From Acidobacteriota bacterium (lineage in GTDB: Bacteria > Acidobacteriota > Aminicenantia > Aminicenantales > Saccharicenantaceae), in the NCBI GenBank assembly GCA_033549365.1, contig JAWSUF010000002.1:186001-250000 (forward strand): a stretch of DNA of 64,000 bases, given 5' to 3'. Numbering within the stretch: position 1 is the stretch's first letter; each line of letters opens with the position of its first letter. Below, piece after piece: positions 8,193 through 16,851 of this stretch. The notes below the pieces were generated by a model. It saw only the letters and a list, made by a program, of their open reading frames with translations, ran no database searches and was not told where the DNA came from. The translations under genes were made by a program, and so were the position numbers.

Positions 8193-9422
8193 CTAGGAGG
8201 TGTTTTTTTCTGAGGCTTGTATGACGACGGAACTGGCAATATTCCCCGCCATGTTCGTTGCCGTCCGGCACATGTCGAGCAGCCGCTCCACCCCCATGAT
8301 CAGGCTGATGCCCTCGAGAGGGATGCCGATTTGCTTGAGGACCATGACCAGCATGATGATGCCGGCGGCCGGCACGCCCGCCGTGCCGATGGAGGCCAGC
8401 GTGGCCATCAGCACAATCGTCAACTGGTCGCCGAGACTAAGATTGAGGCCGTAGATCTGGGCGATGAAAATGGCCGAGACGCCCTGATAGAGGGCCGTGC
8501 CGTCCATGTTGATCGTGGTGCCGAGGGGAATGACGAAGCTCGAGTACTGGCGTTTGACTCCGATCTTTTCGGCGCTCTGCATCCCGACCGGGAGGGCGGC
8601 GCTCGAACTCGAGGTGCTGAAGGCGATCAGCATGGCGTCCTTGGCGGCGCGGAAAAAGGTCAGGGGATTCATGCGGCCGAGAAAACGCACGGCCAAGCCG
8701 TTGACGACAAAGGCGTGAATAGCCAGGCCGGCGATCGTGACCAGGGAATAATTGAGAAGCGCGACGAGAACTTTGAGACCGAATTGCCCGACGACGGAGG
8801 CGATCAAAGCCAGAACGCCGTAAGGGGCGATCTTCATGGCGATGTGAACGATCTGGATGACGGCGTCGTTGACGCTGTCGAGCAGCGCCGTGACCTGTTC
8901 GGATTTGGCCTTGGGAATCAGAGTCAGGGCGATGCCGAAGAGCAGAGCCATAAAGATGACCTGGAGCATGTTCCCTTCTGTCAGGGCCTTGATCGGATTG
9001 GTGGGAACGATATCGATCAGAATTTCAACGGTCGAGGGCCGTTCTTCGAGACGGCTGAGCCCGGCTTCGGCCGACGCGGCATAGCTCTCCTGGAGTTCGG
9101 TTTTTACCGAATCGTCAAGAGCCGTTCCCGGTTTCAAAAGGTTGCCCAGGCCGAGCCCCAATGAGATGGCGATAATGGTGGTAACTGTAAAATAGGCGAA
9201 GGTTTTGACGCCGATGCGGCCGACTTTCTTGATATCGCCGAGGCTGGCCGTGCCCAGCGTCAGGGAGACGAAGACGAGGGGCACGACGATCATCGTGATC
9301 AAGCGGATGAAAACCGTTCCGATCGGGCGGATGACGGCGGCCTTCTCGCCGAAAACGAGACCGACGACGACGCCCAGAGCGAGGCCGATCAGGATCTTGG
9401 TGTAAAGCGGCAGTCGTTTCAT
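8193..9422 (-). CDS. dicarboxylate/amino acid:cation symporter (DAACS family)
   Basis: A 409-residue membrane protein of the GltP/GltT/DctA family, which takes up glutamate, aspartate or C4-dicarboxylates with sodium or protons. It shows the two re-entrant-loop hallmarks: the serine-rich motif FSTSSSSAALP (about residues 276-286) and TINMDGTALYQG (about 309-320). About eight membrane helices are evident. The start ATG at 9422 follows CGGAGC. Its stop lies at the very end of the palindromic repeat. Substrate choice between glutamate and dicarboxylates cannot be made safely. A degenerate relative of the same family is encoded at 57677-58903. Confidence 0.93.
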   Translation of the reverse strand: MKRLPLYTKILIGLALGVVVGLVFGEKAAVIRPIGTVFIRLITMIVVPLVFVSLTLGTASLGDIKKVGRIGVKTFAYFTVTTIIAISLGLGLGNLLKPGTALDDSVKTELQESYAASAEAGLSRLEERPSTVEILIDIVPTNPIKALTEGNMLQVIFMALLFGIALTLIPKAKSEQVTALLDSVNDAVIQIVHIAMKIAPYGVLALIASVVGQFGLKVLVALLNYSLVTIAGLAIHAFVVNGLAVRFLGRMNPLTFFRAAKDAMLIAFSTSSSSAALPVGMQSAEKIGVKRQYSSFVIPLGTTINMDGTALYQGVSAIFIAQIYGLNLSLGDQLTIVLMATLASIGTAGVPAAGIIMLVMVLKQIGIPLEGISLIMGVERLLDMCRTATNMAGNIASSVVIQASEKNTS

Positions 9423-9490
9423 CGATGCTCCGTCCGCAAGACCGGCTTCAGCGTCCCGAGGCCGACCCCGCCGACGCGTTGCGGACGCTT

Positions 9491-9519
9491 ATCGTATCGG
9501 GATGATCGACCGATGTCAA
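9491..9519 (-). promoter_or_regulatory. promoter of the DAACS symporter gene
   Basis: On the minus strand, TTGACA (9514-9519), 17-bp spacer, TACGAT (9491-9496). The leader to the start codon at 9422 is about 60 bases. Confidence 0.65.
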
Positions 9520-9555
9520 CCTGCGCCCGCGGGCCGAATTCCCCAAGAATCGGGT

Positions 9556-10722
9556 TCATGTCCGGCGCGGTCTGACGGCAAGGGAGAGAACGCGTTCCAG
9601 CCGGCTTTTATAGGCTTCGAACGTGTATTCCTTCTCGGCCAAAGCCAGGGCGGCCCGGGCCCGGGCCGCCGCTTCCGGGTTCGACAGCGCGAAGCTCAGT
9701 CCTTCGGCAAAGGCTTCGGGTGTCGGATCGGCCAGAACGGCGATCCGGTCGTCGAGAACCTGAGTGTGGGTCCACAAACGCGTGGCCACCAGAGGCTTTC
9801 CCGACTTCAGAAAAGAGTAGATTTTAAGCGGCGTGTTGGTTCCCGAATCGCGCGGAGAAACCAGGACATCGGCCGCAGCGACGAAGAGGGGGACACGGTC
9901 GGGCGGCACCCTGTCATAAAAAACGGCCCGTCGTCCGAGTTCGAGTTCCCCGGCTTTTTTTTCCATGGCCGTCCTGTCGGGGCCGCTTCCTCCGACCAGA
10001 ACGAAGACGGCGGGTTCGCGAACCCGGGCGGCGGCCTCGAGAAGGAGGGAAATTCCCTGGTAGGGACCGAAATTTCCCGCATAGAGAACGATCTTTTCGC
10101 CGCTCGGAGCCGCATCCCGCCGCAGGTTTTCGATGTCCCCGGCGCTGAATCCCTCGCAGGGAAAATCGAGAACGTTTTCGATGAGGACGGTTTTTTCCCC
10201 ATGTCCCAGGCTTTTCACAAGATTTTCGAGGTCCGGGCAGATGACGATGACGGCCTGGGCCCTTTTCAGAACCAGGGATTCCAAATAGGAGAAGAGGCCT
10301 TTCAGAATGGGCGACCTTGTAAACGCAAAATTTTCCAGCTGTTGCGGAAGACTCGAATGCATGTCATAGACATGGGGAAGGCGCCGGAAGGCCGCGAGCA
10401 GGACCCCGATAAAGGATCCCTCCTCGTGGGTGAAGATCAGATCGTATTTTTTCCTCAGCAAGGCCGACGCCGCCTTGAACAGCAGAAGGGCGTCCAGGGG
10501 AATTTTCGCAAAAGAAGGCCCGATCTTGATTTTCTTGAGAAACAGGATGTTGGGAACCCGGTGGATTTTCAATCCGGGCATCACCACGTCTTCCCCGAGG
10601 GGATAGGTGACGAGATCGACGCTGTGGCCCTGGGACGTGAGAGCCTGATTTCGAAAATACACGCTGATCGGAGTCCCCCGCGGCTGGAAGAACGGCTCGG
10701 GAGCGATCATGAGGATCTTCAT
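9556..10722 (-). CDS. glycosyltransferase family 4
   Basis: A 388-residue GT-B fold enzyme. The N-terminal domain opens with MKILMIAPEPFFQPRGTP, the usual glycine/proline-rich acceptor loop. The C-terminal domain has VLYAGNFGPYQG (about residue 213), VLVGGSGPDR (about 241) and a nucleotide-sugar site ending in SPRDSGTNTPLKIYSFLKSG (about 289-308). Here the acidic E-x7-E motif is replaced by a D/N/K-rich version, as in many GT4 enzymes of this type. It lies 11 bases after a GT2 gene on the same strand, so the two are one operon. The product is likely a surface polysaccharide or glycolipid. Donor and acceptor are unknown. Confidence 0.88.
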   Translation of the reverse strand: MKILMIAPEPFFQPRGTPISVYFRNQALTSQGHSVDLVTYPLGEDVVMPGLKIHRVPNILFLKKIKIGPSFAKIPLDALLLFKAASALLRKKYDLIFTHEEGSFIGVLLAAFRRLPHVYDMHSSLPQQLENFAFTRSPILKGLFSYLESLVLKRAQAVIVICPDLENLVKSLGHGEKTVLIENVLDFPCEGFSAGDIENLRRDAAPSGEKIVLYAGNFGPYQGISLLLEAAARVREPAVFVLVGGSGPDRTAMEKKAGELELGRRAVFYDRVPPDRVPLFVAAADVLVSPRDSGTNTPLKIYSFLKSGKPLVATRLWTHTQVLDDRIAVLADPTPEAFAEGLSFALSNPEAAARARAALALAEKEYTFEAYKSRLERVLSLAVRPRRT

Positions 10723-10733
10723 GGCCGCGGACG

Positions 10734-11711
10734 TCAGGACTTTTCCCCGGAATCCGGGCCGATGATGTCTTTGATGTGGTACGTTTTTTTATGGGACGAT
10801 TCGTGATAGGTCCGGATCATGATCTCGGCCAGAAGGCCCAGGGTGATGAATTGAAAACCGATGACGATGAGCAGCACTGCCAGGAGAAGGAGCGGCCGGT
10901 CACCGAGGCCTTTATTGAGGAAGAGCCGCTCGTAAGACATGAACACGGCCAGGCCTGCGCCCAGAAACCCGGCCAGAAAACCGAGAAGACCGAAAATCTG
11001 CAGCGGGCGGGTTGAGTAACTCTGAAGAAACTTGACGGTCATAAGGTCCAGGAGAACGCGCGGGGCCCGGAAAATGGTGTATTTGGAGCGGCCGCGGCGG
11101 CGCGGGCGGTGGTTGACGGGAATTTCGGCCAGAACGATGCCCAGGCTCGAGGCGATGGCGGGAATGAAGCGGTGCATCTCGCCGTAGAGACTGAGATTCT
11201 TGACGACTTCGCGGCGGAAGGCCTTGAGGGTGCATCCGTAGTCGTGCAGCTTGACCCCGGTGATCCGGGAGATCAGCCGGTTGGCGAGCATGGAGGGAAT
11301 GCGGCGGGTCAGCCAACGGTCCTTGCGGTTTTGTCTCCAGCCGCTGACGACGTCGAACCCGGCTTCGATTTTTTCCAGAAGACGCGCAAAATCGGCCGGG
11401 TCGTTCTGAAGATCCGCGTCCATGGTGATGATGATCTCGCCCCGGGCGTGCTCAAATCCGGCCGATATCGCGGCGGTCTGGCCGAAATTCTTCCGGAAGC
11501 GGATGACACGCATCCGGGGATCGGAGGCGCTGATATCCTTGAGGACGGCGAAAGACGAGTCGGTGCTTCCGTCGTCGATGAATAAAAATTCGAAGCGTCT
11601 GTTGATGCTTCGGCAGGCCTCGGAGATTTCCCGGTGCAGGTCGGACAGGTTTTCCGCCTCGTTATAAATGGGGACGACGACGGAAACGTCGGGTTGCTCG
11701 TGTTTTTCCAT
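10734..11711 (-). CDS. membrane-anchored family 2 glycosyltransferase (DPM1/GtrB-like)
   Basis: A 325-residue protein. The GT-A domain begins VSVVVPIYNEAENL, has the DXD-type motif ITMDADLQNDP (about residue 95) and the QNRKDRW loop. Two membrane helices follow near the C-terminus (about residues 233-255 and 265-290). This plan matches enzymes that load sugars on polyprenyl phosphate, such as GtrB, ArnC and dolichol-phosphate mannose synthase. It probably makes an undecaprenyl-phosphate sugar donor for periplasmic glycosylation. I chose the ATG at 11711, since the conserved domain starts eight residues later and a promoter lies just upstream. A GT4 gene follows in the same operon. Confidence 0.9.
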   Translation of the reverse strand: MEKHEQPDVSVVVPIYNEAENLSDLHREISEACRSINRRFEFLFIDDGSTDSSFAVLKDISASDPRMRVIRFRKNFGQTAAISAGFEHARGEIIITMDADLQNDPADFARLLEKIEAGFDVVSGWRQNRKDRWLTRRIPSMLANRLISRITGVKLHDYGCTLKAFRREVVKNLSLYGEMHRFIPAIASSLGIVLAEIPVNHRPRRRGRSKYTIFRAPRVLLDLMTVKFLQSYSTRPLQIFGLLGFLAGFLGAGLAVFMSYERLFLNKGLGDRPLLLLAVLLIVIGFQFITLGLLAEIMIRTYHESSHKKTYHIKDIIGPDSGEKS

Positions 11712-11723
11712 GACAGGCACCCC

Positions 11724-11752
11724 ATCATACTTGACTTTTTGTGTTTGTTCAA
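11724..11752 (-). promoter_or_regulatory. promoter of the GT2-GT4 operon
   Basis: On the minus strand, TTGAAC (11747-11752), 17-bp spacer, TATGAT (11724-11729). The ATG at 11711 follows 12 bases after the -10 box. It is interlocked with the plus-strand promoter at 11731-11758. Confidence 0.65.
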
Positions 11753-11758
11753 TATAAT
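11731..11758 (+). promoter_or_regulatory. promoter of the phosphoesterase gene
   Basis: TTGACT (11731-11736), 16-bp spacer, TATAAT (11753-11758). Its -35 box lies inside the spacer of the divergent promoter, and its -10 box is next to that promoter's -35 box. Confidence 0.65.
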
Positions 11759-11823
11759 TCCTGCGTCCGCAGCTTGGGGGCCGCGGATGTTTTTTTAAAA
11801 GAAAACGCTGAAGGCGACGACGA

Positions 11824-14136
11824 TTGCGCTGGACCAGAAGAGATATTCTCAAAGCCGGAGGCTTCGGTCTGGCCGCCGCAGGGTTTTGTCCGCGTTTTTT
11901 AGCCGGAAACTCCTCCCAGCCGCCGTCATCTCCTCTTCGCGATTACCTTTTCGACACATCCTATCCGTTCCCGTATGACGAGACCGTCTTTGAAAGCGCC
12001 GAAAGGGTTTACAATGTCAGGAAAGCGTCCGGCGGCGCCTGCCGGGCGAATCTTCATCTCATCCTCAAGGAGGGTTGCCGCCTTGATATCCGGATACCCG
12101 TCAGCGACCGAGCTGAAGGCCTGGCGGCGCCGATGCGCCTTCATGCGTTTACCGGAGTTGAAGGGACGCTCGACGTCGAATTGACGGGATATGAAAGCCG
12201 CCGGCTTCACTACCAGGTTCAATATCGTGAGGGAACGGGTCCCTGGAAAGCGCTCGCGCCCAAGGCTTTCAAACTGCCGAACGTCGACCTGGACCGGGGC
12301 GACGAAATCTCCATCATCCTCATTGGCGACGATCACACCTTCGACGACGCCGACTACGAAGTTCCTCCGGAGGAGATGCCGGCCAAACTCGGCGGCGACT
12401 ATGTCGTGTCCTTTTTAAAGGGCTTGAGAATGAACCCCGATTGGTTCGGAAAGCCGCCTCTGAACAGCCTTCGAAACGGATTCACGCTGGCGCAGATGCA
12501 GAGGTACATTCTGGCTTATGAAGATCCGGATTTCATCATCAACCTGGGTGACACCACAGGGCTCGGGGCTCGCCATAAATGGCCGGGGTTCAACCTCCCC
12601 AAGCAAAATCTGACGGCCGCGGATTATGACGCTTTGGCCCGCACATTCTGGTTGAGGATGAGAAAGATCTTCTCGGGAGTGACGTCGTGTGTGCCGTTTC
12701 ACTTGTGTTTCGGGAATCATGACGGAGAGACGTCCTGGAATGCCACGCGCCATAAATCCAGGGAATGGCGCAAACGCCTTTTTCCCATGCCCGACGACGG
12801 CACTTACGGCGAGGGAGGGCACCGCGACGGAAATTATTATGCTTTTTCCTGGGGGGGCGATTCTGAAAACAGGGGTGGCGCGCGTTTTGCCATTCTCGAT
12901 ATCTGCGCTTTCGGCGGAACCCGCGCGCCCCGCAAGCCGGAGGAATGGACTCTGGGAGAAGAACAGAAGGCCTGGTTTAAAAAAGTCCTGGCCATGGGGA
13001 AGAAGGACTGGACTTTCGCCTGTTTTCATCATGTTCTGGGCGGCTGGCCGGCCGGACCCGATGAGTTGAGCTACGAGCTGGCTTATGGAAGAGGCCCGCT
13101 GTTCGAGACGAACGATTATGAAGGCCTTTCCGATCCCGCACTGACGGAACAAGTCGAGCTGACGGAGACGGCCCGCAAGCACGGCCTGAGCGCCTTTCTC
13201 TACGGGCACGACCATATCAGCTATCACCACAGGCTGGACAGGAGAATCGGATACAAGGATTGTGCCGGAGTCTGTGCGGGTTCTCCGAAATACATGGGTG
13301 AAGTCGGCTGGTGGCAAATGCCGTTTTGGAGCCGGTTCTACGGTTCACGTGCGCTCCCGACTCCCGATTTCTGGGGACCCCCGGGAGTTGTGCGAATGAC
13401 CATCCGGCGGGATGAGGTTCGCTTCGATACCCTGGTGACCGGAAAAACGGTGCATTCCAACATTCCCTGGGAAAGCCGGGTCGGGATGATCCTCAGCAGC
13501 TCCGTTCTTCCGAATATGCCGCCGGTGCTGTCCGTTCAGTCCTCCGACATCTCACTTGAAAGTGTGGAAGGCGATGCCGTGCCTGCTTCCGGGATCCTGG
13601 AAATCCGAAATGCCGGAGGGATGGGGCTGAAGTGGACGGCCCGTTCCGCGGCGGCCTGGCTGGCTTTGACACCCCGGGAAGGGAAGGTGTGGGAGGAACC
13701 CGAAAAGGTTGTCCTTGCGGCCGACGTTTCGAAGCTGGATGAGGGGAATTATGCAACCCGGATCACTGTCGAAAGTCCGGGAACACAGGGAAGCCCGAGC
13801 GACATTCTCGTCGCGCTCAAGGTTCTTCCGCCTCCGATTTTCGCCCCGCTCGATTTTTCCGCGAAACTCCAATCCAGAGAGATCCTGGATCTCCATCGAG
13901 ACGTGATTGTTTTCACTTGGGCGCCCGATCCCCGGAACAGGCGCATCGCCGGATACAAACTGAGCTTTCTTGAAGAGTCGGGCCGGCGCACTCTTCTGGC
14001 TACGATCGGCTCTCAAACCGACCGACATATCCTGCGGTTCGTTCCGCCGGGTTTCCGCGCCTATCCCTTTTCCCTGGCCTCCTTCGATGCCAAAGGGAGG
14101 GAGGGGCCGGCGGCTCTGACATCCATCAGGACGTGA
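11824..14136 (+). CDS. Tat-exported metallophosphoesterase with BACON and Fn3-like tail
   Basis: A 770-residue exported protein. The N-terminus has a twin-arginine signal (TRRDILKAGGFGLAAAGF). The calcineurin-like core shows FIINLGDTTGLG, CFGNHDGE, FACFHHVLGG and LYGHDHISYHH, giving the Asp, Asn and His metal ligands of the family. A C-terminal section around residues 560-665 reads like a BACON domain (LKWTARSAAAWLALTPREG), and the last hundred residues look Fn3-like. BACON domains often bind surface glycans or mucin. TTG at 11824 is the first possible start after an in-frame stop at 11809, with AAGG eight bases upstream. The substrate is unknown; a phosphodiester or phosphate ester outside the cytoplasm is likely. 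Confidence 0.86.
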   Translation: MRWTRRDILKAGGFGLAAAGFCPRFLAGNSSQPPSSPLRDYLFDTSYPFPYDETVFESAERVYNVRKASGGACRANLHLILKEGCRLDIRIPVSDRAEGLAAPMRLHAFTGVEGTLDVELTGYESRRLHYQVQYREGTGPWKALAPKAFKLPNVDLDRGDEISIILIGDDHTFDDADYEVPPEEMPAKLGGDYVVSFLKGLRMNPDWFGKPPLNSLRNGFTLAQMQRYILAYEDPDFIINLGDTTGLGARHKWPGFNLPKQNLTAADYDALARTFWLRMRKIFSGVTSCVPFHLCFGNHDGETSWNATRHKSREWRKRLFPMPDDGTYGEGGHRDGNYYAFSWGGDSENRGGARFAILDICAFGGTRAPRKPEEWTLGEEQKAWFKKVLAMGKKDWTFACFHHVLGGWPAGPDELSYELAYGRGPLFETNDYEGLSDPALTEQVELTETARKHGLSAFLYGHDHISYHHRLDRRIGYKDCAGVCAGSPKYMGEVGWWQMPFWSRFYGSRALPTPDFWGPPGVVRMTIRRDEVRFDTLVTGKTVHSNIPWESRVGMILSSSVLPNMPPVLSVQSSDISLESVEGDAVPASGILEIRNAGGMGLKWTARSAAAWLALTPREGKVWEEPEKVVLAADVSKLDEGNYATRITVESPGTQGSPSDILVALKVLPPPIFAPLDFSAKLQSREILDLHRDVIVFTWAPDPRNRRIAGYKLSFLEESGRRTLLATIGSQTDRHILRFVPPGFRAYPFSLASFDAKGREGPAALTSIRT

Positions 14137-14213
14137 ATCGTTCCGCCGCGCGAAATGACTGAAAGTATTGAAAATCAAGGCCTCAGAAGGCTTCCGGCCG
14201 GGTCCCGGCGTGT

Positions 14214-14242
14214 TTGACATCCGGGGGGGATTCCATTAAAAT
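14214..14242 (+). promoter_or_regulatory. promoter of the receiver-accD-folC operon
   Basis: TTGACA (14214-14219), 17-bp spacer, TAAAAT (14237-14242). This is one of the best matches to the sigma-70 consensus in the window. The ATG at 14256 follows 13 bases later, without a ribosome binding site. Confidence 0.72.
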
Positions 14243-14255
14243 CTGCTGACCGACA

Positions 14256-14738
14256 ATGACCGAAAAAAAGATATTGATTGTGGACTATGACGCCAGAAGT
14301 CTCGAGGCCCTGGCCGAAATGTTGAGTTCCTCCCGGCTGACCATCATCCGGGCAGCGGACGGGCAGGAGGCCTACGATCTTTTCCTTTCCGAGAATCCGG
14401 ATTGCGTTGTTTTGGAAGCCATTCTTCCCAAAATCCACGGTTTCGATCTGACCCGGAGGATCCATCAGGAGTCGAACGGCCGGGTTCCGGTGATCATCGT
14501 CACGGGACTCTACAGGGGCCCTCAGTACCGGCATGAAGCCCTGTCTTGTCTCGGCGCGGCGGATTATTTCGAAAAGCCCGTTGATCCCGGGAAATTCCGG
14601 GCCGCGATTCAGAAATTGTTGCGGGACGACGAGGATATCGACGAAGACCTTCCGAATGCCGACGACGTCATCGCCGGCCTGACCCGGAGGATCCATCCCC
14701 GTCCCGGAAAGAAGTCTTCCAAGAGCGAGGGGTCATGA
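14256..14738 (+). CDS. atypical response-regulator receiver protein (Glu in place of the phospho-Asp)
   Basis: A 160-residue protein made of one CheY-like receiver domain (about residues 5-120) and a charged tail; no DNA-binding domain. The site that normally carries the phosphorylated Asp reads VVLEAILP, so residue 54 is Glu (codon GAA at 14415-14417). The acidic pair near the N-terminus is VDYD rather than VDDD. The switch Thr83 and Lys107 are kept. A Glu here often mimics the phosphorylated state, so the protein may be always on and act by binding a partner. Its stop overlaps accD (ATGA). The partner is unknown; regulation of carboxylase activity is only a thought from the position. Confidence 0.88.
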   Translation: MTEKKILIVDYDARSLEALAEMLSSSRLTIIRAADGQEAYDLFLSENPDCVVLEAILPKIHGFDLTRRIHQESNGRVPVIIVTGLYRGPQYRHEALSCLGAADYFEKPVDPGKFRAAIQKLLRDDEDIDEDLPNADDVIAGLTRRIHPRPGKKSSKSEGS

Positions 14739-15526
14739 CCAGCCTGTGGACGCGATGCAACAATTGCCAGAGAATTCTTTTCAAGCAGGATATTCTCGAC
14801 AACCTGTCGGTTTGTCCGGCCTGCAACTTTCATTTCCGGATCGCGGCCGATGAACGCCTGAAAATGCTGTTCGACGACGGCCGATTCGATGTTCTGGATG
14901 AAAACATCCGCCCCGTCGACGCCCTGGAGTTTGAAGACACCCGGCCGTATGCCGAGCGGCTCGAGCAGAGCCGCGAAAAGACCGGAATGGCCGACGCCAT
15001 CGTTTCGGCCAGGGGTTTTCTCGACGGGATTCCGGTTTATATCCTGGCCATGGAATTCGCCTTTCTCGGCGGCAGCATGGGGTCGGTGGTCGGAGAGAAA
15101 ATCGCCCGGGCCTGCGAGAAAGCCGTGCAGGATCTGAGTCCGGTCATCATCATTTCCTGCTCCGGCGGCGCCCGGATGCAGGAAGGCATGTTGTCGCTGA
15201 TGCAGATGATCAAGACCAGCGCCGCGGTCGCCCGGCTCGGCGCGGCCGGCCTGCCTTTTATTTCCATCCTCAGCGATCCGACGACAGGCGGGACGACGGC
15301 CAGCTTCGCCATGCTGGGCGACATCAACATCGCGGAGCCCCAGGCCCTCATCGGCTTCGCCGGTCCCCGCGTCATCGAACAGACCATCAAAGAGAAGCTT
15401 CCCAAGGGATTCCAGAGATCCGAGTTTCTCCTCGAGCACGGCATGCTCGACGACGTCGTCGAGCGCAAGCACCTGCGGAATTACCTGGTCCGCGCCCTGC
15501 GCCTGTTTCTCAACCGCCCCCAATGA
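14735..15526 (+). CDS. accD: acetyl-CoA carboxylase carboxyltransferase subunit beta
   Basis: A 263-residue protein. The N-terminal zinc ribbon has Cys8, Cys11, Cys27 and Cys30. The crotonase-like carboxyltransferase domain contains GGSMGSVVGEKI and the oxyanion-type SGGARMQEG, as expected for AccD. With AccA it moves the carboxyl group from biotin to acetyl-CoA, giving malonyl-CoA for fatty-acid synthesis; accA is not in the window. The start overlaps the upstream receiver gene by four bases, and its own stop overlaps folC by four bases. The accD-folC order is common in bacteria. Length is slightly short but complete. Confidence 0.95.
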   Translation: MTSLWTRCNNCQRILFKQDILDNLSVCPACNFHFRIAADERLKMLFDDGRFDVLDENIRPVDALEFEDTRPYAERLEQSREKTGMADAIVSARGFLDGIPVYILAMEFAFLGGSMGSVVGEKIARACEKAVQDLSPVIIISCSGGARMQEGMLSLMQMIKTSAAVARLGAAGLPFISILSDPTTGGTTASFAMLGDINIAEPQALIGFAGPRVIEQTIKEKLPKGFQRSEFLLEHGMLDDVVERKHLRNYLVRALRLFLNRPQ

Positions 15527-16851
15527 CCCCTTCCCGGTGCCGGTCTTATCTGGACGGGTTGGAACGCTTCGGCGTCAAACTCGGTCTGGACAACATCCGC
15601 CGTCTCTGCGCGGAGCTGGGCGATCCCCAACTCGGATTCCCCGCCGTTCTTGTGGCCGGGACAAACGGCAAGGGCTCGGTCTGCGCCATGCTCTCCCGGA
15701 GCCTGACCCTGGCGGGTTACAAGACGGGTCTCTATACGTCACCTCACTTGGTTCGTCCGGAAGAGAGAATCCGTCTCGACGGCGCCATGATCCCGGAGTC
15801 CCGGTTTTGCCGGACTCTGGAGAGGATCCGGGACGCAGTCGAAAATCTCCAGCGGTCCGGCGGAGAGTCCGTCCAACCGACCTATTTCGAAGTCCTGACA
15901 GCTTTGGCGTTTCAGTATTTTTCCCGGGAACGGGCGGATATCGCCGTCCTCGAAGTCGGCCTGGGAGGGCGCCTCGACGCAACGAACATCGTCGATCCCG
16001 TGGTTTCCGTGATCACGACCATATCCCGGGATCATGAGCGCCAACTGGGCCGCACCCTCGGCGGCATCGCCTTCGAAAAAGCCGGAATTCTCCGCCCCGG
16101 AATTCCCATCGTCTGCGGACCGGACCGCGGAGAAGCCTTCCGGACCATCAGGCGCCGTGCCCGCGAATTGAAGGCGCCCTTCGTCCCGGTCTTCGAAGCG
16201 GGCTCGCGTCTTGAAGAAACCGTCCGGCTCCGGGACGGCCGGAGGATCTTCCTTTTCGAGCGCGACGGCGTCCGGCGCAGGCTGGCCCCTTCCCTTCCCG
16301 GGAGTCATCAGGGGAGGAATGCCGCCGTGACGGCGGTTTGTGCGGAGGTCCTCGACTCGACCTGGAAACCCGTTCCACAGCGGGCCGTATCCGCGGGCAT
16401 CCGGACGGCCTCTTGGGAAGCCCGCCTGGAAATCCTCTCGAGCCGGCCCCCGATTCTTCTCGACGGTGCGCATAATGTCGAAGGAGCCGTAGCGCTGCGC
16501 GACCACATCCGACAGGCCGTCGGAAGGAAAGTCATTCTGCTTTTTGCGGTCATGAAGGACAAGGACGTCGCCGGAATGGTCCGGCGGCTCTTTCCCGAGG
16601 CCGAGGCCGTCATTCTGACCCGGGTGCCGCAGGAGCGTGCCGCCGATCCGGAAGACATCGCGTCCCGGGTTGGAAAAACCAAAGCCCGAATCCTGTTCGA
16701 GCCGGACCCGGCGGCCGCCTGCCGCCTGGCCCGGCGGCTCTCGGCCGGGCGGATTCCCATCGTGGCGGCCGGATCGCTTTTTTTGGCCGGTGAAATCAAG
16801 CGGCTCGGTTGTTTTTCCGAGGATCATCATGACGGATCGCATCGCCGCTGA
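15523..16851 (+). CDS. folC: bifunctional folylpolyglutamate/dihydrofolate synthase
   Basis: A 442-residue Mur-ligase-like enzyme. The P-loop GTNGKGS is at residues 46-52. A second motif, EVGLGGRLDATN (about 146-157), and LLDGAHNVEGA (about 313) are typical of FolC. It adds glutamate to dihydropteroate and to folates, using ATP. The start overlaps accD by four bases. Its end overlaps the next gene, a tRNA methyltransferase, by 23 bases. Length is normal for the family. Confidence 0.94.
   Translation: MTPSRCRSYLDGLERFGVKLGLDNIRRLCAELGDPQLGFPAVLVAGTNGKGSVCAMLSRSLTLAGYKTGLYTSPHLVRPEERIRLDGAMIPESRFCRTLERIRDAVENLQRSGGESVQPTYFEVLTALAFQYFSRERADIAVLEVGLGGRLDATNIVDPVVSVITTISRDHERQLGRTLGGIAFEKAGILRPGIPIVCGPDRGEAFRTIRRRARELKAPFVPVFEAGSRLEETVRLRDGRRIFLFERDGVRRRLAPSLPGSHQGRNAAVTAVCAEVLDSTWKPVPQRAVSAGIRTASWEARLEILSSRPPILLDGAHNVEGAVALRDHIRQAVGRKVILLFAVMKDKDVAGMVRRLFPEAEAVILTRVPQERAADPEDIASRVGKTKARILFEPDPAAACRLARRLSAGRIPIVAAGSLFLAGEIKRLGCFSEDHHDGSHRR

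Noticed and set aside
7631-8239. A 202-residue minus-strand frame across the palindromic repeat
   Set aside because: It runs through the acyltransferase gene, the repeat and the symporter end. The apparent protein is just a translation of the repeat and has no fold signal.
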